From Gammaproteobacteria bacterium (GTDB lineage: Bacteria > Pseudomonadota > Gammaproteobacteria > GRL18): 39,043 nt of DNA. Where the stretch lies: assembly GCA_026994225.1 (NCBI GenBank), contig JALWRI010000122.1, positions 1-39,043 of the forward strand, given 5' to 3'. Below are positions 16,901 to 26,900 of this stretch, in pieces (position 1 is the stretch's first letter; each line of letters starts with the position of its first letter). Below the pieces are notes generated by a model. It was not told the origin of the DNA. It ran no database searches and worked only from the letters and a program-made list of their open reading frames with translations. The translations under genes and the position numbers were made by a program.

Positions 16901-19900
16901 CTGGTTTGTTATTATCGATCATTTTCCACTGAATGCACATGGCAAAGTAGATAGAAAAGCCTTACCCAGACCTGATACAGACGTTGAGGCAAGGATCGCT
17001 CCCAGCACGCATACAGAAGAAATTTTAGTAGCAATTTGGAGTGAAGTATTAAAACGAGAAAATATAGGGGTGAGTGATAACTTTTTTTCACTCGGTGGGC
17101 ATTCACTCTTAATTAGCCAGGTAGCTAATCGTATTTATCAGCGTTTTGCTTTAGAAGTGGCATTAAGGGTCTTGTTTGAATTACCAACAATTGTTGCTTT
17201 AGCCAGACATATTGATACTTTATTGGAAAATGCAGGGGAGCTAACAATAGATCTGGAACATTTGGCAAACTTGGATCAATCCCAACCCCATACTAATATT
17301 CCGGTGATTGATCGATCACAAAACATAGCCTTATCCTATGCCCAACAGCGTTTATGGTTTATAGAACAAATGCAACCAGGGAATGCTTGGTATAATATGC
17401 CAGCGTGTTTTGTATTACAAGGAGAGCTGAATATTACGGCATTACAGCAGGCTTTTCAAGCGTTAATGATGCGCCATGAAATATTACGATCTCGATTTTG
17501 TGAGCATCATGGGCAAGCGCAATTAAAGTTTGTGGATAATGCAAAGGATTTTGATCTAGGTTATGAAGATTGTTCGCACCTTTCAACAGTACAACAACAA
17601 GCAGTATTAGAACAAATACAACAGCAGCAAGTTAGCACCGGTTTTGATTTAGCACATACATCGCCATTGCGTACCCGATTAATACAATTGGCACCTGAAA
17701 AATATCAGTTATTTGCAACGCTTCATCATATTGTTGCTGATGGTTGGTCAGTGAATATTTTATTAGATGAAATACACGTTTTATACCAAGCCTTTGATAA
17801 TGATCAACAGGTTGATTTAGCCCCGTTAACAATACAATATGCTGATTTTGCGCAGTGGCAAAAAGACCTGTTAGCGGGGGAGCGTTTAGAAAAACAATGT
17901 CAATATTGGCAACAAAAATTATGCGATGTGGAAATATTAGAATTACCTACTGATTATCCACGCCCTGCTAGTCAAAGTTTTCATGGCGCACATATTTCTT
18001 TTAGTTTCGATGCAAGTATCAGTATAGGATTATTAGCGTTAGCAAAGCAAAGTCAATGTACTCTCTTTATGTTATTACTGGCAGCCTATAAAACGCTATT
18101 ATTTCGTTATACGGAACAAACAGATATTTGTGTCGGCACACCGGTTGCAGGTAGAACACATCAAGATACCGAAGCCTTAATCGGTTTTTTTATTAATAGT
18201 TTAGCCATTCGTGATACCTTGCAGGCAGATATGCCGTTTATACAGTTATTACAACAACTGCGTGAAACAACCCTCGATGCTTTTGCACATCAAGATGTAC
18301 CATTTGAAAAATTACTAGATGAGTTAGGTATAGAACGGGATATGAGTTATAGCCCGATATTTCAGGTCATGTTTAATTTACATGCTCTACATATTCCTGA
18401 TCGTCCGTTATCGGAAAAACTACAATTACATACTTTAGAAGTTGAAACAGGGGTGGCTAAGTTTGATTGGATAGTAGAGATAGATAAAGCCAGTGTAGAA
18501 ACGGGGCAAGCCTTACAAGGGCGGATAGAATATAATACAGATATCTTTAGTGTTCAACGTATGCAACGCTTTATCCAACATTTTGAATGTTTGTTACAAG
18601 GTGTGATTGCTAATCCAGAGACTGTTTTGGGGCAATTACCCTTATTACCTGAACAAGAATATAATCAGCTTATTTACGATTGGAATGATACCTCAACAGA
18701 TATACCTTCTGAATTAGCATTTCAGCAATTTCAGTTATTAGCGCAAACCCAGCCAGATAGTCCGGCATTAATATGGCAACAACAACAGATCAGTTATGGT
18801 GCATTAAATCAACGAGCTAATCAATTAGCGCATTATTTATTGGCACATTATGGGGTTTTAACAGAAGCGATTATTGCTTTATTATTTCAACCAGGAATAG
18901 ATTTATTTGTAGCATTATTAGCGGTAGCTAAATCAGGAGCAAGTTATTTAGCCCTTGATCCACAAGTGCCAAAACAGCGTTTAAATTTTATGCTCAAAGA
19001 TAGTAGCAGTAAAATACTCTTATGTAATGATCAGCAATTTGATGATTTTAATGCATTGTTAGATGTGATAAACCTTAGCCAATCAGCAGATGTTATCACT
19101 CAACAAGTGCAAGACAATCCAGATACGGATGTCAGTTGTGAAAATAGAGCGTATGTGATTTATACCTCAGGTTCAAGCGGCACACCTAAAGGGGTGGAAA
19201 TTACCCAAGCAAATTTAAGGCATTTTGCTAGCAGTTTTGCACAACAATATCGGTTGGATAAAAACGTGCGTATGACGCAAATAGCCAGTTTTGCATTTGA
19301 TGCGTCAGTACTGGAAATTTGGCCTGTCTGGGTATCTGGAGGATGTCTATATCCTGTACCTAAAGATATACTCCTTGACACAGAGGCATTATATCAATGG
19401 TTAAATCGTCATCAAATCAGTCATAGTTTTTTAACCACTGCAATGGTAGATAACTTCTTACAATTACCTATATGGGAACAATCACCACAAGAAAGTAGTT
19501 TGCGGATATTGCACACAGGTGGAGAAAAACTGACCGTGCGACCCAAACCCTATCATCCTTTTCAATTAATTAATCATTATGGCCCTACAGAGGCTACGGT
19601 ATTATGTACTTCTGAAAAAGTGAGTAATACCGATACGGATGCCTCGCCTGGTATTGGTAAGCCAGTCGCTAATACGCATATTTATATTTTAGATAAACAA
19701 CAACAAGCGATGCCAATAGGTGTTGCCGGAGAGTTATATATTGCTGGTGCAGGGGTGGGCAGGGGTTATTTGAACCGTGCTGAATTAACTGCAAAGGCCT
19801 TTCTCACTAATCCTTTTAGTAACCATAGCGATAGCCACAGGATGTATCGCAGTGGAGATAAAGTGCGTTGGTTAGAAAATGGTACCTTAGAATATATATC

Positions 19901-22900
19901 CCGTATGGATGATCAAATTAAATTACGGGGTTTTAGAATTGAATTAGGAGAAATTGAAAGTGTTTTATGTCAAGCACAAGGTGTCCAAGATGCAATTGTA
20001 TTATTACGTGAAGATAGCCCTGGGAAGAAGCGTTTAGTTGCCTATTTATTACCGGAAACAGGAGAAATACTGGAAATTGCCCTATTGCGTCCTTTTTTAC
20101 AAAAACGCTTGGCAGAATATATGTTGCCGGCTGCTTTTGTGGTGTTAGAACGTATACCTTTAACCAGTAATGGAAAAATTAATAAACGTGCCTTACCCAT
20201 TCCTGAACAGGCAAATAAACTCGCAGATGATGTAGCACAGCCTCGTACTCCATTAGAAACTGATATACGTGAAATCTGGGCAGAGGTATTAGGCTTAGAT
20301 AGCCAAAGCATTGGTATTACAGATAATTTCTTTTATCTAGGAGGGCATTCTTTACTTGCTACACAAGTGATTGCTCGTATTCGGGAGGTGTTACAAACTG
20401 AAATTGAATTACGTTGGTTATTTGAAACACCGAGTATTGGTGCTTTAGCAGAAAAAATGACACAGCAGCAAATGCAGCAACAAATGCCAATTCCGGTGCG
20501 AGAAGAAGCAGCGATCATCCCTTTATCTTATGCCCAGCAACGGTTATGGATTTTAGAGCAATATCAACCTGATACGGCATTATATAATATTGCAGCAAGC
20601 GTGCATTTTGAGGGGCATCTGGATGCCGAATTATTACGCCAATCCTTTACTGAGTTAGTACAGCGGCATAGTATTTTGCGTACCCGTTTTATTGCTGATG
20701 ATAGCGGGCAAGTAACACAACAAATTCAAGTATTGCGACGTTGGGAATTATTACAGTTAGATTGGCAAGCATTAACTCCTACCACACAGCAAGAACATTT
20801 ACAGCAATTAGCACAACAAGAAGCCTGCTATCGTTTTGATCTGCAACAAGATAATTTATTGCGTACTAGCCTGGTACAACTGAATGCCCAACAATCCGTA
20901 TTATTATTGTGTATCCATCATATTATTGCCGATGGTTGGTCAATGGGAGTATTAGTACAGGAATTAGCAACGATCTATCATGCTTTTAGTCAAGGAAAAA
21001 CGATAGATTTACCAGAATTGGCCATTCAATATGCAGATTTTTCGTGTTGGCAACGTCATTATTTGCAAGGAGATATACTAGATCAGCACATTCAATATTG
21101 GACACAGCAATTAAAAGAAGTACCGATCCTGGAATTAGCCTATGATTTCCCTCGTCCACCAGTGCAAACCTTGAACGGACAACAATACACTTTTGTGGTA
21201 GCAGCAGAACAATTAAATGTATTAAAAAATTTCGCACAACAACAAGGTATTACCTTGTTTATGTTATTACTTGCTGCTTGGAGTATTATTTTATCCCGCT
21301 ATAGTGGACAACAGGATTTTTGTATTGGTTCACCGGTTGCAAATCGAGGACGACGAGAATTAGAATGTTTAATTGGTTTTTTTGTGAATACTTTAGTGTT
21401 ACGTTGTCGCATCGACCCCTGGCAAAGTGTAGAGGATTTTTTGGCAGAAATAAAAGCAACGACACTGGCAGCATACACACATCAAGATGCCCCCTTTGAA
21501 CAGGTAGTAGATGCCTTACAGTTAGAGCGTAATCTAACCTATCCACCGTTATTTCAAGTAATGTTGTCGTTACAAAATACACCGGTACAAACTATTCAAC
21601 TACCTGATATTACTATGCGTACAGAAGGTATTGATATAGGTTTAGCAAAATTTGATTTGAATTTGGATTTTGTAGAAAAACAAGGGCAGTTATGTGGTAA
21701 TCTGGAATTTAATACTGATCTGTTTTTGCTCGAAAGCATACAAGCAATGGTAGATAATTTATTACGCTTATTGCATATATTGCCTACTATGAGTGATAAA
21801 GCAATTGAGCAGTTATCCTTGTTATCCGACACAGAACAACAGCATTTATTCGCATTAGCTCAAGGTTCGCAAACAACGCTAACGACAGCAAGTATTATTG
21901 AGCAATTTGAACAGCAAGTAGCAGCTACGCCCGCAGCGATTGCAGTAATAGATGAACAACAGCATAGTAGCTATCAACAATTAAATCAAAAGGCTAATCA
22001 ACTTGCTTATTATTTACAACAACAAGGTATTCAAGCAGGGGATAAAGTAGCTGTATGTTTACCTCGTAAAGGTATTTTATTAGAGGCTATCTTAGCCATT
22101 TTAAAAACAGGTGCAGCCTATGTACCGATGGATCCTTCTTATCCAGTGGAACGTTTAGTTTATATTTATCAAAATAGCCAGGCAAAATTATTACTCACTG
22201 AAACAGCGATGCAAGCCTTTACAAAAATAGAGACCGATTGCTGTTATCTGGATACCTTAAATACAGATACCTTCAGTAAAGAAAATCTGGCACTAGAGTA
22301 TGATATAGATAATTTGTTTTATATGATTTATACCTCAGGTTCAACCGGACAACCAAAGGGGACATTATTAGCACAACGGGGATTTATCAATTTATTATCC
22401 TGGTATACGCAGCATTTTCAGATAGGGGTACAGGATAAAAATTGCTTGGTCAGTGCCATCGGTTTTGATTTAACGCAAAAAAATCTCTTTGCGACATTAC
22501 TAACAGGGGGGGTGTTAGTATTGCCTACAATGCACTTATTTGATCCTGCACATCTGTTAGCTATATTGCAACAACATCAAATCAGCATAATAAATAGTAC
22601 ACCCAGTATTTTTGATAGTTTACTCGAATACGCAAAAGTGAGTGAAAATTATTCCGCATTGGCAACCTTGCGCTACGTATTTTTAGGGGGTGAACCTGTG
22701 CATTTGCGGCATTATCAACAATGGCAAGCACATTCACCAAGCTCGACACAACTGGTTAATACCTATGGCCCTACAGAATGTACGGATGTGGTAGCCTATT
22801 ATATTATTCCTTCTGATTATCCACTTGAACGAGCTATTCCTTTGGGTCATGCTATTGATAATATGCAACTATATATTATGGATAAAGAGGCAAATATACT

Positions 22901-23789
22901 GCCTCAGGGTGCAAAAGGAGAAATTGTTATTGCAGGGATAGGAGTAGGGCAAGGCTATCTGGAAGATCCAAATGATCCAGAACAACTATTGCAACAACTT
23001 AATCAGGAAAAATTTAATACGATAGTGCTTAATCAGCAAAGCTGCCGTATTTATCGTACTGGTGATTGGGGACGATATAATCGAGATGGACAATTAGAAT
23101 TTTTAGGACGTATGGATCAGCAGATCAAATTACGGGGTTTTAGAATAGAATTAGGGGAAATTGAATTTGCATTACAAGCCCATCCTGCGATACAAGAAGC
23201 GGTAGTATTAATTATAGGAGAACAAGATAACGCCCGTTTAATTGCCTGGATACATACCCAAGAAAAGATACCCAAGAGTGAATTAAAACGGTTTTTAGAA
23301 AAATATTTACCCGCTTATATGTTACCGCATGATATGGTATTGATGTCTACGTTTCCGTTAACAGCAAACGGTAAAGTAGATAAAAATGCCTTACCCTTAC
23401 CAGATAGAGATATTGCAAAAGAAAATTATGTTGCCCCTGCCAATGCACTAGAAGAAGAATTAGTAGCAATGTGGCAAGAGGTATTAAAAATAGAACACAA
23501 GATAAGTGTAGAGGATGATTTTTTTGCTTTAGGGGGAAATTCTTTGTTAGCAACACAAATTGTGGCAAAAGTTCGTTCACAGTATCAAATAGAATTAGCA
23601 TTGCGAGCATTATTTGAGACACCAACGATCATTGCCTTGGCAAAGTATATTCATACAGCAAAAGAAAGTGGTGCAATACTACAAGAAACGGTTATCACAG
23701 CACGTTCAAGAAATAATGACAATAATAATACTACATCAAACATAATAGTGGATGATGTGGATGAGGATGAAGAGGAATTTGAAATATGA
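12759..23789 (+). CDS. Trimodular NRPS with N-terminal tryptophanase-like PLP domain
   Basis: A 3676-residue megasynthase. Order by residue: beta-eliminating-lyase-like PLP domain ~10-400; C1 ~420 (HHSITDG at 554), A1 ~890, PCP1 (LGGHS, Ser1449); C2 ~1522 (HHIVADG at 1656), A2 ~1986, PCP2 (LGGHS, Ser2531); C3 ~2587 (HHIIADG at 2720), A3 ~3043, PCP3 (LGGNS, Ser3595); acidic tail ~3655-3676. All three A domains have the phosphate loop, YGPTE, TGD and the C-terminal lysine (GKxxxxALP), so all look active. C2 and C3 have the LCL-type start (SYAQQRLW). It should receive the acyl chain from the PKS upstream and hand a lipotripeptide to the next protein. The stop overlaps the next start as ATGA, so translation is coupled. 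Confidence 0.95.
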   Translation: MNDSRSYQQILTECAYNLDEVAAEQIAFDVSTDAWNKLASDVIFQRQKALQEKYDDNCCTPEQVFPFKYFLLLSQGRYAESLLYSLWQGSDHYVAENIVFPSTRYHQYHAGLLPLELPDQTLFKANAIFAGNIDMQALTAACAEKNLAAVCIEAINNAAGGAGVSMQNIQAVKALCQKKNIPLILDASRVVSNAVLIKKYEQGYGVKTLWHIVREFCSYADAVMISLSKEFAINKGAIIACNNSDWYQQLKQKVHYYGSGLSLLDKKMIHLALANQTYIETAVIKRQEQIVWLSHYLQKANIPVLAYSGISHCILFDLQEFMAIEQYQYPEQAFLQCLYQYTGIRLSTQVRSANKLFQPTRMVRLVLMIAYPQEDLVILAERLKKVLLDILDNRIEIKDLRKDTTFSFPTYQQISLEKKVTISSSQRRLWLLDKIEPENRAYNICMVLELQGLVDVARLKYALHKVIQRHDVLRAYFKENRNTQTVMQHIRSTLNFHLQPESLLDLSKADQYAYLQEKYLHTVQSKFDLQNSALVHFQLFALAADQFVLFVAIHHSITDGWSLGLFVKEMMHYYLQPDKALVNLPIQYADYARQQEQWIKSEKAQKMLAYWQQTLTDLPPVLMLPTDKPRRQVQSTRGARLYRQFPATLTQQLNQYAQQQQVTLFMLLLSAFKVLLLRYTEQEDILVGSPVANRTSNNTQDLMGFFVNTLVLRTQLDSKADFLEVLKKVKASTLGAYKHQAYPFESLVEIINPERSLGHSPFFQVMFTFQNFPLPAIQSETLSVHPVNLSQPDNKTLAWVGNDTHTAMFDLTLEITERPEGLVAALEYNTDLFEQTSIARMFEHLQRILKTVLLQPEIPIQHIPLITEEEQQLLQQWNDTEKDFFLDNKVNSVQQLFEQQVEATPNAIALQWQQQGKKNTLSYQQLNTAANQLAHYLQSLEIKENSLIAVCLERSANIVITILAILKTGSAYVPLDPSYPHSRLAWIIQDSEAEILITETALTSIVESLAITYLLYLDQLADTLSAYRTDNVDIAINPEQLIYVIYTSGSTGKPKGTAVPHRGFLNLLCWFREDYAFDENDSNILLTAIGFDLTQKNIFAPLLTGGQLFIPRWQHYDPAQIVNWIKEYNITWFNATPSMLDALLQRAKMTDDYAALASLRYVFLGGETLNIEVFADWLDHPLCQAKIVNMYGPTEASDITTAITVQNNEQERLSGVSIGKPISNVSCYVVDKHLQAVFIGGIGELCVGGKGIAKGYLNQPLLTAEKFIPDPFSNKKDAVMYRTGDLVRWNHQGELMFMGRIDHQVKIRGFRIELGEIEAQLRLQDKVNDALVCTYQDADKPVQLCAYIQPEGIIDNTARQVLQEQLQQALQAELPDYMIPSWFVIIDHFPLNAHGKVDRKALPRPDTDVEARIAPSTHTEEILVAIWSEVLKRENIGVSDNFFSLGGHSLLISQVANRIYQRFALEVALRVLFELPTIVALARHIDTLLENAGELTIDLEHLANLDQSQPHTNIPVIDRSQNIALSYAQQRLWFIEQMQPGNAWYNMPACFVLQGELNITALQQAFQALMMRHEILRSRFCEHHGQAQLKFVDNAKDFDLGYEDCSHLSTVQQQAVLEQIQQQQVSTGFDLAHTSPLRTRLIQLAPEKYQLFATLHHIVADGWSVNILLDEIHVLYQAFDNDQQVDLAPLTIQYADFAQWQKDLLAGERLEKQCQYWQQKLCDVEILELPTDYPRPASQSFHGAHISFSFDASISIGLLALAKQSQCTLFMLLLAAYKTLLFRYTEQTDICVGTPVAGRTHQDTEALIGFFINSLAIRDTLQADMPFIQLLQQLRETTLDAFAHQDVPFEKLLDELGIERDMSYSPIFQVMFNLHALHIPDRPLSEKLQLHTLEVETGVAKFDWIVEIDKASVETGQALQGRIEYNTDIFSVQRMQRFIQHFECLLQGVIANPETVLGQLPLLPEQEYNQLIYDWNDTSTDIPSELAFQQFQLLAQTQPDSPALIWQQQQISYGALNQRANQLAHYLLAHYGVLTEAIIALLFQPGIDLFVALLAVAKSGASYLALDPQVPKQRLNFMLKDSSSKILLCNDQQFDDFNALLDVINLSQSADVITQQVQDNPDTDVSCENRAYVIYTSGSSGTPKGVEITQANLRHFASSFAQQYRLDKNVRMTQIASFAFDASVLEIWPVWVSGGCLYPVPKDILLDTEALYQWLNRHQISHSFLTTAMVDNFLQLPIWEQSPQESSLRILHTGGEKLTVRPKPYHPFQLINHYGPTEATVLCTSEKVSNTDTDASPGIGKPVANTHIYILDKQQQAMPIGVAGELYIAGAGVGRGYLNRAELTAKAFLTNPFSNHSDSHRMYRSGDKVRWLENGTLEYISRMDDQIKLRGFRIELGEIESVLCQAQGVQDAIVLLREDSPGKKRLVAYLLPETGEILEIALLRPFLQKRLAEYMLPAAFVVLERIPLTSNGKINKRALPIPEQANKLADDVAQPRTPLETDIREIWAEVLGLDSQSIGITDNFFYLGGHSLLATQVIARIREVLQTEIELRWLFETPSIGALAEKMTQQQMQQQMPIPVREEAAIIPLSYAQQRLWILEQYQPDTALYNIAASVHFEGHLDAELLRQSFTELVQRHSILRTRFIADDSGQVTQQIQVLRRWELLQLDWQALTPTTQQEHLQQLAQQEACYRFDLQQDNLLRTSLVQLNAQQSVLLLCIHHIIADGWSMGVLVQELATIYHAFSQGKTIDLPELAIQYADFSCWQRHYLQGDILDQHIQYWTQQLKEVPILELAYDFPRPPVQTLNGQQYTFVVAAEQLNVLKNFAQQQGITLFMLLLAAWSIILSRYSGQQDFCIGSPVANRGRRELECLIGFFVNTLVLRCRIDPWQSVEDFLAEIKATTLAAYTHQDAPFEQVVDALQLERNLTYPPLFQVMLSLQNTPVQTIQLPDITMRTEGIDIGLAKFDLNLDFVEKQGQLCGNLEFNTDLFLLESIQAMVDNLLRLLHILPTMSDKAIEQLSLLSDTEQQHLFALAQGSQTTLTTASIIEQFEQQVAATPAAIAVIDEQQHSSYQQLNQKANQLAYYLQQQGIQAGDKVAVCLPRKGILLEAILAILKTGAAYVPMDPSYPVERLVYIYQNSQAKLLLTETAMQAFTKIETDCCYLDTLNTDTFSKENLALEYDIDNLFYMIYTSGSTGQPKGTLLAQRGFINLLSWYTQHFQIGVQDKNCLVSAIGFDLTQKNLFATLLTGGVLVLPTMHLFDPAHLLAILQQHQISIINSTPSIFDSLLEYAKVSENYSALATLRYVFLGGEPVHLRHYQQWQAHSPSSTQLVNTYGPTECTDVVAYYIIPSDYPLERAIPLGHAIDNMQLYIMDKEANILPQGAKGEIVIAGIGVGQGYLEDPNDPEQLLQQLNQEKFNTIVLNQQSCRIYRTGDWGRYNRDGQLEFLGRMDQQIKLRGFRIELGEIEFALQAHPAIQEAVVLIIGEQDNARLIAWIHTQEKIPKSELKRFLEKYLPAYMLPHDMVLMSTFPLTANGKVDKNALPLPDRDIAKENYVAPANALEEELVAMWQEVLKIEHKISVEDDFFALGGNSLLATQIVAKVRSQYQIELALRALFETPTIIALAKYIHTAKESGAILQETVITARSRNNDNNNTTSNIIVDDVDEDEEEFEI
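14010..17240 (+). other. NRPS module 1 (C-A-PCP)
   Basis: The C domain (SSSQRRLW start, HHSITDG) joins the acyl chain arriving from the PKS/lyase part to the first amino acid. Pocket residues by eyeball alignment to GrsA (235, 236, 239, 278, 299, 301, 322, 330, 331) are D-L-K-N-F-G-M-D-I. I do not recognise a firm substrate for this pattern. No epimerase or methyltransferase is present. Confidence 0.85.
17315..20470 (+). other. NRPS module 2 (C-A-PCP)
   Basis: LCL-type C domain, then an A domain with pocket residues D-A-L-F-H-G-H-V-L from the FDASVLEIW, HSFLTTAM, LHTGGEKL and NHYGPTEATVL regions. The pattern matches no substrate I know; two His residues lining the pocket are unusual. The phosphate loop is TSGSSGTPKG. 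Confidence 0.82.
20510..23660 (+). other. NRPS module 3 (C-A-PCP)
   Basis: LCL-type C domain, then an A domain with pocket residues D-L-K-N-F-G-T-D-V, almost the same as modules 1 and 4. FDLTQKNLFATLLTGG is shared with module 1 apart from two residues. The carrier motif is LGGNS instead of LGGHS, as the last carrier before a protein-protein hand-over. Confidence 0.83.
23690..23789 (+). other. Acidic C-terminal tail, probable docking motif
   Basis: After PCP3 comes an Asn/Thr-rich linker and then DDVDEDEEEFEI at the C-terminus. Short acidic C-terminal tails bind the beta-hairpin (TubC-type) docking domain of the next subunit in other NRPS lines, and such a domain begins the next gene. The GAG/GAA/GGA codons of this tail also form the Shine-Dalgarno region for that gene. 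Confidence 0.65.
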
Positions 23790-23956
23790 GCAACGTACAA
23801 ACACTAATAAAACGCCTGTCTGAAAGAGGCGTACGTTTGTCCGTAGTTGATGGCGAACGATTAAAAATTCGTGCTGGTAAAGGAGTGCTCGATGGTGAAT
23901 TACGTCAAGCCCTTGTGGATAATAAACAGGCCATTATTGATGCCTTAATTGCCCAG
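23786..23956 (+). other. TubC-type N-terminal docking domain
   Basis: The first 57 residues begin NVQTLIKRLSERGVRLSVVD, with RLKIRAGKGVL and ELRQALVDNKQAIIDAL following. This alpha-beta layout (helix, hairpin, R/K-rich strand, helix) matches TubC_N docking domains, which bind the C-terminal tail of the partner subunit. The cationic strand suits the acidic tail of the upstream protein. Confidence 0.85.
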
Positions 23957-26900
23957 GAGTTACAAAAAGAACTGGCGGTTTCCTTTGCACAACAACGGTT
24001 GTGGTTTTTAGAACAATTAGAACCAGATACTGCATTGTATAATATTCCTGCGGCATTACGTATTGTTGGTCAATTAGATATTACGGTATTAGAAAAAGTT
24101 TTTACCGAAGTGGTTAACCGCCATGAGGTGTTGCGTACGACCTTTGTTACTAAAGCAGGTCAGGCAGGGCAAGTTTTTCATGCGAGTATGCCAGTACCAT
24201 TAGTTATCAAGTCGTTGCGTTCGTTGGCTGGCACGGCACAACAAAAAGAAATAGATAAACGAGCAAAAAAAGAAGCAGCAACTCCTTTTAACCTGGAAAC
24301 AGGCCCTTTGCTAAGAACAGTTTTATTAGAACTGGGTGAAGAAGAATTTATATTATTATTGACAATGCACCATATCATTTCAGATGGTTGGTCAATGAAC
24401 GTCTTTATTCGTGAAGTTGTCGCTTTGTATCCGGCATTTTTGGCAGGACAAGCCTCTCCTTTACCTGATCTGCCTATACAATATGCTGATTATGCACAAT
24501 GGCAACGAGAATGGCTAGAAGAAGGTCATTTACAAAAGCAACTGGACTATTGGTTACCACAATTAGAACATACTGCAGTATTAAATTTAACCGGAGATTA
24601 TCCACGTCCGGCAATACAAAGTATCAAGGGTAAACACCGTTATTATCAATTAGATGAAACGCTTACACAACAAATAAAGGATTTTAGTCAAGCACATAAT
24701 GTGACCTTGTTTATGACTTTATTAACGGTGTTCAAAATTTTATTATACCGTTATACAGGACAAGAGGATATTTGTGTTGGTACGCCTGTTGCCGGAAGAA
24801 ATCGCAGTGAACTAGAAAACCTGATTGGTTTTTTTATTAATTCCTTGGCATTGCGTACGCAGCTAAAAGCAGAATATTCATTCATTGATTTATTACAACA
24901 AGTAAAAGAAACAACCTTATCAGCGTATGGGCATCAGGATGTTCCGTTTGAACGTTTAGTCGATGGTTTGGGTTTAGAACGTAATATGAGCCATCCACCA
25001 CTGTTTCAGGTGATGTTTGTATTACAAAATATACCCTCAGAAGTATTAGAAGTTGCGGGGTTAGCATTTACTCCTTTTGCTGTAGATACGGAAATGGCAA
25101 AATTTGATTTAATGTTAGAAGTCAGTGAAAAAGAAAATGGGCTGCAAGTAATGGTGGAATATTGCAGCGATTTATTCCATCCTGAAAGCATTGATAGGTT
25201 ATTTGGACATTATCAAACATTATTGCAAGCTGTAGTACATAAGCCAGAGCAAAATATTACCCGTATTCCGCTTATGCCTCCTTCTGAACGTAAACAATTA
25301 TTACAACTTTTAACGCAAAATAAAGTACAAAATGGAGGCGTTTATCTACATCAACGTTTTGAATTACAAGTAGAAAAAACCCCCGATTCGATAGCCTTAG
25401 TATATGCGCAAACACATCTTACTTATAGAGAATTAAATATACGTGCCAATCAATTAGCGCATTATTTACGTGATTTAGGCGTTGTACCAGATAATTTAGT
25501 AGGTATTTATCTCCCTCGTGGTTTTAATTTAATTGTCGCTATTTTGGCAACCTTAAAGGCAGGCGCAGCGTATGTGCCGATTGATCCGTCTTATCCTGTA
25601 GATCGCATTCGGTTTATGCTAGAGGATGCCAAAATTAAAGTCTTATTGAGTGATGAAAAACTAGGCAGTCAGTTACCAACATTAAGTTTACATGTATTAC
25701 GTATAGATAGAGATTGGCAATATATTGAAAAAGGCCTGGAAGGTCATGCTGAAAATTATAATAAAAAGAACATTGTTAATCGTGCAGATGCCATTAATTT
25801 GGCATGGGTCATTTATACTTCAGGTTCGACAGGAAAACCCAAAGGCACTGCGGTCATGCATCAAGGGGTATGGAATATGTTGCATTGGTATACCAATGAA
25901 TTTTCCATGCAACGCAGTGATAAGATTTTATTGATTAGTTCAGTGGGATTTGATTTAACCCAAAAAAATATTTTTGCTCCGTTGTTGGTGGGGGGGCAAC
26001 TGGTGTTACCAGATATGGAACGTTTTGATCCATCTCAAGTTGTTGATCTCGTTGAAAATGAACAAATTACCTTATTAAATTGTACGCCGAGTGTTTTTCA
26101 TACCATTTTGGATGCAACAGAACAAGCGTATATCCGTTTACGTTCATTACGGCATGTCTTTTTAGGGGGAGAAAATATTGTCTTATCCAGTTTACAAGAT
26201 TGGTTAAGCAGTGAAGATTGTCATGCCCAAATAGTGAATACCTATGGTCCAACAGAATGTACGGATATTGCTGCATTTTATCGTATTAAACAGCCTTTGG
26301 AATTATTACAACAAGGGTGTAATGTACCAATAGGGAAAGCCCCACCGAATGTCGAATTATATGTGCTAGATAAAAATTTACAATTATTACCACAAGGCGT
26401 GCCAGGAGAATTATGTATTGGGGGAATAGGAGTAGGTAAAGGATATTTGCATAATCTTGCATTAACAGCGGAAAAATTTATCAGTAATCGCTTTAAAATA
26501 CGTAATACTTTATTACAAGCAACAGGAGAAGAACAAAAATTATATCGGACCGGTGATTGGGTAAGGGTCTTACAAGACGGTAATATTGAATTTTTAGGAC
26601 GTATTGATTATCAAGTTAAAATTCGTGGCTTTCGGATAGAGCCAGGAGAAATTGAAAATGTTATTGATGAATATGCAGGGATAGAAGAAAGTGTTGTTAT
26701 TGCTAAAGAAGATCATCGAGGGCATCAGCGTTTATTGGCATATATACTGTTAAGTAGTGCAACAGAGATAGAACATTTAGATATAGAGGCATTGCGGAAA
26801 TTTTTAAAACAACAGTTACCTGATTATATGCTTCCGGCAGCATTTAAAGTATTGGAGTATTTTCCTTTAACACCTAATGGTAAAGTCGATCGTAATGCCT

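Noticed and set aside
25725-25934. 69-codon plus-strand ORF that might mark a frameshift in the A domain of module 4
   Set aside because: The main frame runs through here without a break and carries the intact TSGSTGKPKG loop, so there is no frameshift.
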